Shown: positions 10,768 to 38,511, numbered from the stretch's first letter. The stretch: 64,000 bases of DNA from Haematococcus lacustris (GCA_030144725.1 JASKMD010000013.1:2938322-3002321); one strand, 5' to 3'. The notes: generated by a model from the sequence alone, not told the origin. Made by a program: numbers and translations.

Positions 10768-12716
10768 ATGCCTGCGCACATCGCTCCTGGAGACGTTACC
10801 ATCCACTGTCATGCGTGCGAGGCTCGAAGCGTTCGTAGCGGCAGACACATCCAGCTGAGATGCAACATTTGCGAGTCCGACTTTGTGGAGATACAGGTGC
10901 GCGTGTCACTTTGGGTGCACTTATACTGTATCCGGGGATGTCTGCAAGCCCAGCCGGTCTGTCCTCGCCCCAGGAACGCTGTACTGCCTTCCCTATCCTT
11001 CGTGTGCCGCCCACACAAGGCTATACCTGCCGGCCAGCCAGCAGCTCATACGCGGGCAGGGGCGCAGGGCAGCACAGAGCCGTCGAGTATGCGGCGTGCG
11101 AACCCGATGACACATGTTCGGTATGCCTCGATTCCATGGCCTCTGGCGAGGAGGTGATGCAGCTTCCCTGCCGCCACTGCTTTCACGAGGGATGCATCAC
11201 GCCCTGGCTGGAGCAGGTGAGCTTTACAGCTTGAAGTCTTGTCCCTAACGGACCAGGGCACACTGTTTGAGCTTGCCCCCTCAGTGCTGGTCTGCCACAG
11301 ACTACACCACCTCCAGGTTGCCTTTTGCTGCCTGTGCTGACTTCCGCAGCATGATGTCTGCCCAATGTGTCGATACAAGCTCACACCGCACTTCCCTGCT
11401 ACTGAGCCGATGGCTGCATCCGCACCGCCAGCACCAGCTCAACACGCAAGCCGCGCAGCAGCAGCATCCACAGCCAGGTCAGAGCAACCAGCAGCAGCTA
11501 GAGCAGAATTATTAGAAGCATTAAGATCCAGACTATCCCGGCCAGTGCAACCTGCAGCAGCAGCAACGGCAGCAGCAACAGCAGGAGCCAGGCCAGTGCA
11601 ACCGGCAGCGGCAGCAGCTGCAGGAGCCAGGCCAGTGCAACCAGCAGCAGCAGCAGCAACTACAGCACCAGCAATAGCTGTAGGAGCAAGGCCAGTGCAA
11701 CCGGCAGCGGCAGCAGCTGCAGGAGCCAGGCCAGTGCAACCAGCAGCAGCAGCAGCAACTACAGCACCAGCAATAGCTGTAGGAGCAAGGCCAGTGCAAC
11801 CGGCAGCGGCAGCAGCTGCAGGAGCCAGGCCAGTGCAACCAGCAGCAGCAGCAGCAACTACAGCACCAGCAATAGCTGTAGGAGCAAGGCCAGTGCAACC
11901 GGCAGCGGCAGCAGCTGCAGGAGCCAGGCCAGTGCAACCAGCAGCAGCAGCAGCAACTACAGCACCAGCAATAGCTGTAGGAGCAAGGCCAGTGCAACCG
12001 GCAGCGGCAGCAGCTGCAGGAGCCAGGCCAGTGCAACCAGCAGCAGCAGCAACTACAGCACCAGCAATAGCTGTAGGAGCAAGGCCAGTGCAACCGGCAG
12101 CGGCAGCAGCTGCAGGAGCCAGGCCAGTGCAACCAGCAGCAGCAGCAGCAGCAGCAACTACAGCACCAGCAATAGCTGTAGGAGCAAGGCCAGTGCAACC
12201 GGCAGCGGCAGCAGCTGCAGGAGCCAGGCCAGTGCAACCAGCAGCAGCAGCAGCAACTACAGCACCAGCAATAGCTGTAGGAGCAAGGCCAGTGCAACCG
12301 GCAGCGGCAGCAGCTGCAGGAGCCAGGCCAGTGCAACCAGCAGCAGCAGCAACTACAGCACCAGCAATAGCTGTGGGAGCAAGGCCAGTGCAACCGGCAG
12401 CGGCAGCAGCTGCAGGAGCCAGGCCAGTGCAACCAGCAGCAGCAGCAACTACAGCAGCAGCAATAGCTGTAGGTATCAGGCCAGTGCAACCAGCAGCGGC
12501 AGCAGCTGCAGGAGCCAGGCCAGTGCAACCAGCAGCAGCAGCAGCAGCAGCAACTGCAGGAACCAGGCCAGTGCAACCAGCAGCGGCAGGTACAGCAGCA
12601 GCTGCAGCAGCGTGTGCATCACTTGATGCAGCATACTCCACATTTATGGCAACAGTTGCAGCAGCCCTTGATGGGCCAGTTGAACACAGAGAAGGTATGA
12701 GAGATACAATATCAGT

Positions 12717-12777
<61 letters not shown>

Positions 12778-13230
12778 AGGCCAGTTCAAGCAGCAGCACC
12801 AGGAACTACACCAGAATTAAGGACAGGCATGGGGGCAAGCCCCCTGCACCCAGCACCAGTGACCTGCACACCAGCAGGCAGGCTGTGCAACACATTCAGC
12901 AGCGCACCCAGCACTGCCCCACGCTCCCAGGGCCTCTATGGCTGCCTCCCCTTGCAGTGCTTTAGTACCCAACGGCACCGCTATGTTGCTGGGCACACCT
13001 ACAGCAGCAGTTACAGCAATGGCACCTATAGTCATACCTACAGTCACACGTACACATACATCTACGGCACACGGCAGCGGCCGGAGGGGTGGGCAGCCCG
13101 CATTCGTGCTATTCCTGACATGCCTGCGTGCCGCAAGCTCCTGGCCAAAGTCGCTAAGTGCTACTCACGCAGCAGAGCATATTGTTGCCATCAGTGGCAA
13201 AGAGCTATGACAGGCATTGTGTCTGACTAG
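10768..13230 (+). CDS. RING-H2 E3 ubiquitin ligase with N-terminal zinc ribbon and repeat-expanded C-terminus
   Basis: Exon 1 (10768-10896, donor GTGCGC) encodes an N-terminal zinc-ribbon-like C-x2-C ... C-x2-C module (HCHACE ... RCNICESDFVEI), typical of RNF126/BCA2-type and plant RING ligases. Exon 2 ends at 11216 (donor GTGAGC); its start, about 11075, is uncertain. Exon 3 starts at 11350 after CCGCAG. Across the exon 2/3 join the RING-H2 ligands are complete: C-x2-C-x14-C-x-H-x2-H-x2-C-x10-C-x2-C (CSVCLD ... CRHCFHEGC ... HDVCPMCRYKL). By family knowledge this binds an E2 and transfers ubiquitin. The rest of exon 3, to TAG at 13228-13230, is a 99-bp in-frame minisatellite (RPVQPAAAA motif), a poly-Ala run and a Tyr/Thr/Ser-rich tail. 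Substrates are unknown. RING identity is strong. Whether the whole repeat tail is translated is less sure. Confidence 0.8.
11583..12590 (+). repeat. 99-bp coding minisatellite
   Basis: About nine tandem 99-bp units each encode two RPVQPAAAA modules and one TTAPAIAV spacer. They differ mainly by the number of GCA triplets and by single substitutions such as the Gly/Ile changes near the 3' end. All length changes are multiples of three, so the sense frame stays open throughout. Confidence 0.9.
12716..12777 (+). repeat. (GCA)n trinucleotide tract encoding poly-Ala
   Basis: About 20 GCA/GTA triplets in frame with the RING protein give a run of some 17 alanines. Confidence 0.9.
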
Positions 13231-13934
13231 GCAGCGGGGAAGCTGCAAGCTGTACAGCTAGCCAAGGGTTGTGTCAGAACAGATGCTGCACAACCTCTCA
13301 GCTCTTTGCTGAGATGCTGATCAGGCTGACAGAGTTCATGGTGTTGGCCCTGCATGCAAGCGTGCAGCATGGGGCACCAGCGTGTGCACCTGGATAATCA
13401 TGCACCGCCCAAGGGTCACTCAGCTGAGGCCGTGATTTGCGCGCAGCTGTTGGTGGCGCAGCTGCATTTAGTAGATAGGTAGGCAAGCAGCGGTAGGTGG
13501 CATGCTGGCAGTGCACCTGCAGTAGCGTGGCATCCAACACCATCAGCCCTGCAGGGGGCTGGAAGCACCAGCCAGACAGGTATTGTAGGGTCAGCTGCGA
13601 AGGAAGCTCCACGATCCTAGCAGCTTACCAGGAGCTAGGGAGCAGCTAGGGGCAGCAGGGTGTGGCTGGGACTCACCCCTGATTGCACTCTGGCTTTGTT
13701 CAGACCCGTGCTCGGAACACACACCTTTGGGCATGGCTGTGACGGGCCTTGTGAGCCTAGGCGCCTGCGTACATGCATGTCGTGTGCTTGGCCCATGCCA
13801 CCTCGTCAACAATTAGCATCTTGCACCTCTCTTCTGCCTCGCGTCTTGTGCAACCCTACCCTACCATGCTTTCCACCACCTCCCAGGTTGACCTGTCCCT
13901 GCCCCTTCATACCAGCCTCGTAAACAGCGACCCT

Positions 13935-13939
13935 TGTAA
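13935..13939 (+). terminator. candidate TGTAA poly(A) signal of the RING gene
   Basis: TGTAA is the common poly(A) signal in Chlamydomonadales. This copy is about 700 bp after the RING stop codon. A 5-mer is weak evidence on its own. Confidence 0.3.
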
Positions 13940-14057
13940 ACACAGCCCACACACTCCCACATTGAGTGAAAACCCTTTTTGAGTGGTTCTCCTTCCTTCA
14001 TCAGATAACCCTGACTCATTAAGCACCTCTGACAGCTGCATGTCCCACGTTTACTGT

Positions 14058-14062
14058 TTACA
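14058..14062 (-). terminator. candidate TGTAA poly(A) signal of the IleRS gene
   Basis: TTACA on + reads TGTAA on the gene strand, about 610 bp past the IleRS stop. It is the closest such motif that I saw. Confidence 0.3.
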
Positions 14063-14673
14063 GTTCTCAAAGCACAAGACATACTATCTGTGGGGTGTGC
14101 AGCTGTTGGGCCGGATACTTGAACCCAAGGCTATCTGGCTGGAGGCTGTAAGAGTGGGAGTGGGGGCAACGTCTACCGGTGTGGGCCATCAGCAGCCAGG
14201 CTGACGCATGCAGTGGTTGCCTTTGTGCTGCACGCCATGTACATACTGGTTTGGAGAGGGCGGTGTGCCCGTGCGAAGGCCTCGCCACCGTCGCTGACCC
14301 AGAAGGTTTCACTGCATCGGATCTGGAGTAGTTCCCCGCTCCTTCCCAGACCTGTGGCTCAGCTTGCTCTCAGCTTAGCTCAAGCTGCTGCTCAAATCCA
14401 ATATGTCTTTCAGTCGGCACATACACCCAGGGCATGACACTTCACACCCTGGCTTGAGCATAACAAGCTTCAGGGCTTGCAGTCGTCTTTCTACGCCCAT
14501 GGCCGAATTAGCAACAGCCACGCCATCTCAAGCAGCAGCACTCAGACGTTCGCCACCACGGTGCATGCAGCACAACTGTCAGGGTGGGTCCGATGCAGAC
14601 ATAAAGAATGCTCGGAGCTAATACAACCGCGAACCCAAGCAAGTGGTCCAAGGAGGATGGGGGCTGCGGTTGA

Positions 14674-29965
<15,292 letters not shown>

Positions 29966-30675
29966 CTGCACAGCAGATGAGGAGGCAGTGCGTCCAATGT
30001 CCATCGTGTGGTGCGAGATGTCTTCAATCTCATCGCACCATTGGTTGAGGGCTCCGTACACCGACAGAGCAGCCTATAGGAGCCGCTTTCATTTAGCAGG
30101 TGGGACCACGGGCAACAGCCCTGGGCTGTGAGTGTAGGTGCCTATCGAGGTTGCTGGCAACGTGTTACTAAAAGCAAGCAGTGCTGAAGCACATATCCCA
30201 ACCGATAGTACCAACCGCTAATCAACAGGCCGGCAATTCTTGCGGCGCACGCTGGTCAGCAAGCCCTGCAGACGTCCGACGGCCCGACCCGCCACCCCGT
30301 CGCCCTGCCACCCCGCCAGCTCCTCCCCATTCGAAGCCCAGGCTATTCGGGCTGTGGTAGTGCTCCACAAACCTGCCCCTCCACCCCCCCCCCCCCCTCG
30401 CCCGCACCAGGCCCCTCCCCACCAGGCCCCTGCCCCAACCAGTCAGGATGGGCTGCCAGTCCTCTGGCAGGCAGGCAGGATATAGTGACCCATTTGTGCC
30501 TCTACGTGACCAGGATGATACTGCGTAGGTGATGGTGTGAGGTGTTAGGATCCATGTTCATGGTAGCACCAGCACTGGTGTATATTGCTACGTGATCGTG
30601 TTGAACAAGGCTGCAAGCGTGTAAACATCTGTAAGATCTGATCTACCAAATGACGAGTGTGAGTGTTAAGGTGGA
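29966..30675. other. upstream region of IleRS and left flank of the tandem array
   Basis: This should contain the IleRS promoter and 5' UTR. No exon is supported. A C homopolymer-like run is at about 30379-30399. At 30487-30575 lies a decayed partial copy of the array sequence found intact at 30803-30889. Confidence 0.45.
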
Positions 30676-30866
30676 CATGAAAACAGCTGACTCACTGCAT
30701 GGCAGCATGCACACCAAGAGGATCAGCTACCGCTGGCCTGCTGGCCATGTTAGGTCTGGGTGCAACCAGCAGCCTGCACCCACCCAAGCCAGCACCACTA
30801 CCGCTGTTGTGCCTCTACGTTACCAGGGTGCTACTGCGTGGATGATGGTGTGAGGTGTTCAGATCC

Positions 30867-31058
30867 ATGTTCATGGTAGCACTGGCGCTGATGTTGATGA
30901 CTGCCTTTGCCTTGGCTTCTGCCGTCCTACTGGTTCAGCAGGCGCAGGCTGGGTGTGGGATTGACATGGCCGCCACGTTTATTGAGACCGGATTGAGTTG
31001 CACGAGTGTCCTTAGCATCACTGTTTCTTACATTGGGGGGCCTCATGTGGCCTCATGA
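30867..31058 (+). CDS. possible small secreted protein, intact only in array unit 1
   Basis: An ATG opens 63 codons with a classical signal-peptide profile: MFMVALALMLMTAFALASAV, then LLVQQAQA with a good AxA cleavage site before GCGID, and a short C-terminal part ending TGA. In every later unit 20 bases after CTGGTTCAG are missing (for example near 33830), which shifts the frame to a stop after about 36 codons. So either unit 1 keeps an ancestral gene that broke before amplification, or the frame is chance. No family is recognised. Confidence 0.3.
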   Translation: MFMVALALMLMTAFALASAVLLVQQAQAGCGIDMAATFIETGLSCTSVLSITVSYIGGPHVAS

Positions 31059-31310
31059 GCCCTGGCTGCACGGGGCCAACAACCATTGGGAACATCATCA
31101 CCAACATAGGCCCTACACTGTGCTGCACTCCTAGACATATGCCATGATCCTCGCCACGCATGGGCCGTAGGCCATGACACACACAATGTTGGCACATGGC
31201 ATGCCGTGTCCACCACTCATCCCATGTACACACACCCTCTTTGCCTTGAGCTAACCTACATGCGCACCCCTGCGCTACATCATGGCCTACTGCTATGACC
31301 CCAAGTCACA

Positions 31311-31326
31311 GTTGTTGTACAACAAC
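31311..31326. repeat. 16-bp perfect palindrome, present in every unit
   Basis: GTTGTTGTACAACAAC is its own reverse complement. The same sequence recurs at the equivalent place of each unit (for example 34171 and 37031). Its role is unknown. Confidence 0.8.
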
Positions 31327-31755
31327 ACAACATCCAACAAGCATGTTCCCTACTGATGCTACACATCACAATCTATAGTGGGGCTGGCCCTAATGCTATC
31401 ACTTTTCCCGGGTGTATGGCACTGCAGCTGGCCTATGCCCTATGTGGGAGTCAGGCAACAGCTGGCTGCTGGCAATGCGTGGTGGCTCAGCTGGTGAGTG
31501 TGCTCATTGGCTGCCAGAAGTGCTCAGTGTTGTTCAAGCGTGTGATATGCTAGTGACTGAGGACAAGTAAAGGACAGATCTGTGCATGCAATCCTGCTAT
31601 CTATCGTGTGTTGCTGATCAGCCTGCTGTGGCTGCTGCACCTGCTGTGGGGGCCCTCCAGGGGGTGCGCTGCTCCTATACGCCGGCTCCTGGTAACTGCA
31701 GTGGTGCTGCAAGCCTTCTTCTGGTGTGCTGCCATGATGCACATGTGAGGGCAGC

Positions 31756-32791
31756 TCAGCATCGTGAGGTGCGGGCTGTGCCAGCCAGCGGCCCGCAGCT
31801 GGAAAGGGAGCGCTTGGCGGCTCGGGCTGCCAAGGCTGCGGCGGCTGAGGCACGCAGATGGTGCGGCTGCGGGCGGAGAGGGGCAGCTGCCAAGGCAGGC
31901 ATAGGGGCTGGCTGCTGGCTGGCTGCTGGCATGGGGGTGGACAGCTGCAGCGCTGGGGATGTGTAAGGAGGCAGCAGGGAGGTCACGGGCATCCATGGCG
32001 CAAGGGCCGCGGGCTCCTGAGGGGCTGGAGGGCTGGGGCAGGGGGCTGCATCTGAGGGGCCAGCTCCAGCACTGCTGTGGAGTGTGTTCCTGCAGGGCAG
32101 CATGGCAGAACATGGAAGGTCAGGCAGCTACCCAACATGGGTGTGGTAAGCATGTGCTGCTCATTGCATTGCAAACCAAGCATGTGTTGGCTACCAGGTG
32201 TGTGCAGGTGTCGTAGGCATGCTTATCAACTTGTCAAGACAAAACTCCTATGACTCACCATGGTGCAGTGACTGTTGGGCAGGTGGCATCACAGTTCACA
32301 TCCAGTGTAGCAGCTGGCTGGGTGCACTGGTGGCAGGGTGCCTTGGAGGGTGTTGTGGCGCCCTGTGGAATGTCCAGAGTGGTTCTCACAGAAATGCAAG
32401 CACTCAGGTACCTGCGGCCAACCACGACGCACAACATGTCATGTGTCAGTAACGGTGGAGCAGGGCAACGTTGCGGTGTCAGGCAGATGTGCGAGTAAGC
32501 AGCTGCCATTGAGCGGATTGGGCGCCATCGACTTACAATGCGACCAAGGCAGGCGACTCCGGAGCATAGAAAGTCTCAACGCACACCGCGAGGAGGACTA
32601 CGAGCCAGGGGAGCACATCCTGCAGGCAGGCAACATGTCAGGACAGAGGTCAGCCCAGCTTGCCAACTACTTTTGCACCCACATCTGTGCAAGGGCTATG
32701 ACGTGCATTTGCAAGGCATCGCTCTTACCCGTAGGCATCGAAGGGCTTCAGCAAGGAAGGCAGTGCGGGTGCGAGTGCTGATGGTGAACAT
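31756..32791 (-). CDS. array gene, copy 1 (210-residue protein, four exons)
   Basis: This is the leftmost copy; structure and protein are as described for the copy at 40986-42021. Exons are 32791-32729, 32619-32537, 32411-32259 and 32089-31756. The exons match the later copies even though the first 700 bp of this unit have diverged. Confidence 0.55.
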
Positions 32792-34615
32792 GTTGAAGGA
32801 CGGGCTGGGCTAGGCAGCAAAGCGGCTGAACGGCTAGATGCTTGCGAGGAAGAGACTGCGAGTGTCTGGTGTGCGGGCTGACCAGCCATCTTATAGCCCT
32901 GCTGATCCAACCACCAACAACCATGTTGGCGCCAAAGTCTGTACACCTGTACTGAACGCGCCAACTCAAACACAGTTTGAACATCACACGCGGCGCACAG
33001 CTGCGAGCAGGGACGTCGCATCACGACAATGCGTTGGCACACTGAACGCGCCAACGCAGCCCGCCACTTGTGTTCGGCCTTCACCCGTGCATGGGCCTTG
33101 ATTGTATTGCATGGCTGCCGGTTGGTCTTGCTGGGCGGGCACGATGCGTGTATATGTCCTCAGCCGCCCACCCAGATCTCTCCTGCCACTGTCACCCAGA
33201 TCCTCCTTGCTGCTTTCCTATGCGCCCTAAGAGGGGCTACACCAGCAGCAGCCTCACCTCGAGTGGCACATGATGAGCTGGGTCACACTGGGAGCCCCGT
33301 TGGCACACAAGCTAGGCGAAGCCTGACATGTGCTGTACAGCATTGCTATGCCATATGGTAGGCATGTCGTGCTGCGACTCAACCAATGACAGCAATGAGT
33401 TGTAAAGCGTGCCTTGCCAATGAGGAGTGTCAACCGTTAACACTCAGCAGCCCCCAATCTGCCATCCCCTGTACTGCCTGCTGTGATTCAAGCCCTGTCT
33501 TGCGTGGATAGTTATGCACCGTGTTACTTGACAGCCTGGCATGGCTGCTGGGCCTTGCCTATTAGCTGCTTGGGCATGAAAACAGCTGACCCACTGCATG
33601 GCAGCATGCACACCAAGAGGATCAGCTACCGCTGGCCAGGGCAGGCCTGGGTGCAACCAGCAGCCTGCACCAACGTAAGCCAACAACACTACCGATGTTG
33701 CGCCTCTACGTTACCAGGGTGCTACTGCGTGGATGATGGTGTGAGGTGTTCAGATCCATGTTCATGGTAGCACTGGCGCTGATGTTGATGACTGCCTTTG
33801 CTTTGGTTTCTGCCATCCTCCTGGTTCAGGGTTTGACATGGCCGCCACAATTATTGAGACCGGATTGAGTTGCATGAGTGTCCTTAGCATCACTGTTTCT
33901 TACATCGGGGGGCCTCATGTGGCCTCATGAGCCTTGGCTGCACGGGGCCAACAACCATTGAGAACATCATCACCAACATAGGCCCTACACTGTGCTGCAC
34001 TCCTAGACATATGCCATGATCCTCGCCACGCATGGCCCGCACACAATGTTGGCACATGGCATGCCGTGTCCACCACTCATCCCATGTACACACACCCTCT
34101 TTGCCCTGAGCTAACCTACATGCGCACCCCTGCGCTACATCATGGCCTACTGCTATGACCCCAAGTCACAGTTGTTGTACAACAACACAACATTCAACAA
34201 GCATGTTCCCTACTGATGCTACACATCACAATCTATAGTGGGGCTGGCCCTAATGCTATCACTTTTCCCGGGTGTATGGCACTGCAGCTGGCCTATGCCC
34301 TATGTGGGAGTCAGGCAACAGCTGGCTGCTGGCAATGCGTGGTGGCTCAGCTGGTGAGTGTGCTCATTGGCTGCCAGAAGTGCTCAGTGTTGTTCAAGCG
34401 TGTGATATGCTAGTGACTGAGGACAAGTAAAGGACAGATCTGTGCATGCAATCCTGCTATCTATCGTGTGTTGCTGATCAGCCTGCTGTGGCTGCTGCAC
34501 CTGCTGTGGGGGCCCTCCAGGGGGTGCGCTGCTCCTATACGCCGGCTCCTGGTAACTGCAGTGGTGCTGCAAGCCTTCTTCTGGTGTGCTGCCATGATGC
34601 ACATGTGAGGGCAGC

Positions 34616-35651
34616 TCAGCATCGTGAGGTGCGGGCTGTGCCAGCCAGCGGCCCGCAGCTGGAAAGGGAGCGCTTGGCGGCTCGGGCTGCCAAGGCTGCG
34701 GCGGCTGAGGCACGCAGATGGTGCGGCTGCGGGCGGAGAGGGGCAGCTGCCAAGGCAGGCATAGGGGCTGGCTGCTGGCTGGCTGCTGGCATGGGGGTGG
34801 ACAGCTGCAGCGCTGGGGATGTGTAAGGAGGCAGCAGGGAGGTCACGGGCATCCATGGCGCAAGGGCCGCGGGCTCCTGAGGGGCTGGAGGGCTGGGGCA
34901 GGGGGCTGCATCTGAGGGGCCAGCTCCAGCACTGCTGTGGAGTGTGTTCCTGCAGGGCAGCATGGCAGAACATGGAAGGTCAGGCAGCTACCCAACATGG
35001 GTGTGGTAAGCATGTGCTGCTCATTGCATTGCAAACCAAGCATGTGTTGGCTACCAGGTGTGTGCAGGTGTCGTAGGCATGCTTATCAACTTGTCAAGAC
35101 AAAACTCCTATGACTCACCATGGTGCAGTGACTGTTGGGCAGGTGGCATCACAGTTCACATCCAGTGTAGCAGCTGGCTGGGTGCACTGGTGGCAGGGTG
35201 CCTTGGAGGGTGTTGTGGCGCCCTGTGGAATGTCCAGAGTGGTTCTCACAGAAATGCAAGCACTCAGGTACCTGCGGCCAACCACGACGCACAACATGTC
35301 ATGTGTCAGTAACGGTGGAGCAGGGCAACGTTGCGGTGTCAGGCAGATGTGCGAGTAAGCAGCTGCCATTGAGCGGATTGGGCGCCATCGACTTACAATG
35401 CGACCAAGGCAGGCGACTCCGGAGCATAGAAAGTCTCAACGCACACCGCGAGGAGGACTACGAGCCAGGGGAGCACATCCTGCAGGCAGGCAACATGTCA
35501 GGACAGAGGTCAGCCCAGCTTGCCAACTACTTTTGCACCCACATCTGTGCAAGGGCTATGACGTGCATTTGCAAGGCATCGCTCTTACCCGTAGGCATCG
35601 AAGGGCTTCAGCAAGGAAGGCAGTGCGGGTGCGAGTGCTGATGGTGAACAT
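34616..35651 (-). CDS. array gene, copy 2
   Basis: A complete copy with all four exons and six splice-site dinucleotides intact; stop codon at 34618-34616. The protein matches the reference copy. Confidence 0.55.
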
Positions 35652-37475
35652 GTTGAAGGACGGGCTGGGCTAGGCAGCAAAGCGGCTGAACGGCTAGATG
35701 CTTGCGAGGAAGAGACTGCGAGTGTCTGGTGTGCGGGCTGACCAGCCATCTTATAGCCCTGCTGATCCAACCACCAACAACCATGTTGGCGCCAAAGTCT
35801 GTACACCTGTACTGAACGCGCCAACTCAAACACAGTTTGAACATCACACGCGGCGCACAGCTGCGAGCAGGGACGTCGCATCACGACAATGCGTTGGCAC
35901 ACTGAACGCGCCAACGCAGCCCGCCACTTGTGTTCGGCCTTCACCCGTGCATGGGCCTTGATTGTATTGCATGGCTGCCGGTTGGTCTTGCTGGGCGGGC
36001 ACGATGCGTGTATATGTCCTCAGCCGCCCACCCAGATCTCTCCTGCCACTGTCACCCAGATCCTCCTTGCTGCTTTCCTATGCGCCCTAAGAGGGGCTAC
36101 ACCAGCAGCAGCCTCACCTCGAGTGGCACATGATGAGCTGGGTCACACTGGGAGCCCCGTTGGCACACAAGCTAGGCGAAGCCTGACATGTGCTGTACAG
36201 CATTGCTATGCCATATGGTAGGCATGTCGTGCTGCGACTCAACCAATGACAGCAATGAGTTGTAAAGCGTGCCTTGCCAATGAGGAGTGTCAACCGTTAA
36301 CACTCAGCAGCCCCCAATGTGCCATCCCCTGTACTGCCTGCTGTGATTCAAGCCCTGTCTTGCGTGGATAGTTATGCACCGTGTTACTTGACAGCCTGGC
36401 ATGGCTGCTGGGCCTTGCCTATTAGCTGCTTGGGCATGAAAACAGCTGACCCACTGCATGGCAGCATGCACACCAAGAGGATCAGCTACCGCTGGCCAGG
36501 GCAGGCCTGGGTGCAACCAGCAGCCTGCACCAACGTAAGCCAACAACACTACCGATGTTGCGCCTCTACGTTACCAGGGTGCTACTGCGTGGATGATGGT
36601 GTGAGGTGTTCAGATCCATGTTCATGGTAGCACTGGCGCTGATGTTGATGACTGCCTTTGCTTTGGTTTCTGCCATCCTCCTGGTTCAGGGTTTGACATG
36701 GCCGCCACAATTATTGAGACCGGATTGAGTTGCATGAGTGTCCTTAGCATCACTGTTTCTTACATCGGGGGGCCTCATGTGGCCTCATGAGCCTTGGCTG
36801 CACGGGGCCAACAACCATTGAGAACATCATCACCAACATAGGCCCTACACTGTGCTGCACTCCTAGACATATGCCATGATCCTCGCCACGCATGGCCCGC
36901 ACACAATGTTGGCACATGGCATGCCGTGTCCACCACTCATCCCATGTACACACACCCTCTTTGCCCTGAGCTAACCTACATGCGCACCCCTGCGCTACAT
37001 CATGGCCTACTGCTATGACCCCAAGTCACAGTTGTTGTACAACAACACAACATTCAACAAGCATGTTCCCTACTGATGCTACACATCACAATCTATAGTG
37101 GGGCTGGCCCTAATGCTATCACTTTTCCCGGGTGTATGGCACTGCAGCTGGCCTATGCCCTATGTGGGAGTCAGGCAACAGCTGGCTGCTGGCAATGCGT
37201 GGTGGCTCAGCTGGTGAGTGTGCTCATTGGCTGCCAGAAGTGCTCAGTGTTGTTCAAGCGTGTGATATGCTAGTGACTGAGGACAAGTAAAGGACAGATC
37301 TGTGCATGCAATCCTGCTATCTATCGTGTGTTGCTGATCAGCCTGCTGTGGCTGCTGCACCTGCTGTGGGGGCCCTCCAGGGGGTGCGCTGCTCCTATAC
37401 GCCGGCTCCTGGTAACTGCAGTGGTGCTGCAAGCCTTCTTCTGGTGTGCTGCCATGATGCACATGTGAGGGCAGC

Positions 37476-38511
37476 TCAGCATCGTGAGGTGCGGGCTGTG
37501 CCAGCCAGCGGCCCGCAGCTGGAAAGGGAGCGCTTGGCGGCTCGGGCTGCCAAGGCTGCGGCGGCTGAGGCACGCAGATGGTGCGGCTGCGGGCGGAGAG
37601 GGGCAGCTGCCAAGGCAGGCATAGGGGCTGGCTGCTGGCTGGCTGCTGGCATGGGGGTGGACAGCTGCAGCGCTGGGGATGTGTAAGGAGGCAGCAGGGA
37701 GGTCACGGGCATCCATGGCGCAAGGGCCGCGGGCTCCTGAGGGGCTGGAGGGCTGGGGCAGGGGGCTGCATCTGAGGGGCCAGCTCCAGCACTGCTGTGG
37801 AGTGTGTTCCTGCAGGGCAGCATGGCAGAACATGGAAGGTCAGGCAGCTACCCAACATGGGTGTGGTAAGCATGTGCTGCTCATTGCATTGCAAACCAAG
37901 CATGTGTTGGCTACCAGGTGTGTGCAGGTGTCGTAGGCATGCTTATCAACTTGTCAAGACAAAACTCCTATGACTCACCATGGTGCAGTGACTGTTGGGC
38001 AGGTGGCATCACAGTTCACATCCAGTGTAGCAGCTGGCTGGGTGCACTGGTGGCAGGGTGCCTTGGAGGGTGTTGTGGCGCCCTGTGGAATGTCCAGAGT
38101 GGTTCTCACAGAAATGCAAGCACTCAGGTACCTGCGGCCAACCACGACGCACAACATGTCATGTGTCAGTAACGGTGGAGCAGGGCAACGTTGCGGTGTC
38201 AGGCAGATGTGCGAGTAAGCAGCTGCCATTGAGCGGATTGGGCGCCATCGACTTACAATGCGACCAAGGCAGGCGACTCCGGAGCATAGAAAGTCTCAAC
38301 GCACACCGCGAGGAGGACTACGAGCCAGGGGAGCACATCCTGCAGGCAGGCAACATGTCAGGACAGAGGTCAGCCCAGCTTGCCAACTACTTTTGCACCC
38401 ACATCTGTGCAAGGGCTATGACGTGCATTTGCAAGGCATCGCTCTTACCCGTAGGCATCGAAGGGCTTCAGCAAGGAAGGCAGTGCGGGTGCGAGTGCTG
38501 ATGGTGAACAT
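37476..38511 (-). CDS. array gene, copy 3
   Basis: A complete copy whose exons match copy 2. It is the last copy in the first forward block; the next unit is cut before reaching the gene. Confidence 0.55.

Larger units (their letters stand above)
13231..14673. other. 3' intergenic region between convergent genes
   Basis: There is no supported exon here. It should contain both 3' UTRs. TGTAA on the + strand (13935-13939) and TGTAA on the minus strand (14058-14062) lie about 120 bp apart, each several hundred bases past a stop codon. Confidence 0.45.

Noticed and set aside
11439..12641. 400-codon Ala-rich and 347-codon Cys/Trp-rich open frames antisense to the RING gene
   Set aside because: They are shadow frames of the 99-bp minisatellite; the sense frame continues the RING domain across a good splice site.
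31356..31553. 65-codon + strand frame repeated in each unit
   Set aside because: No signal, no splice partner and no start context; its conservation is explained by overall identity of the units.
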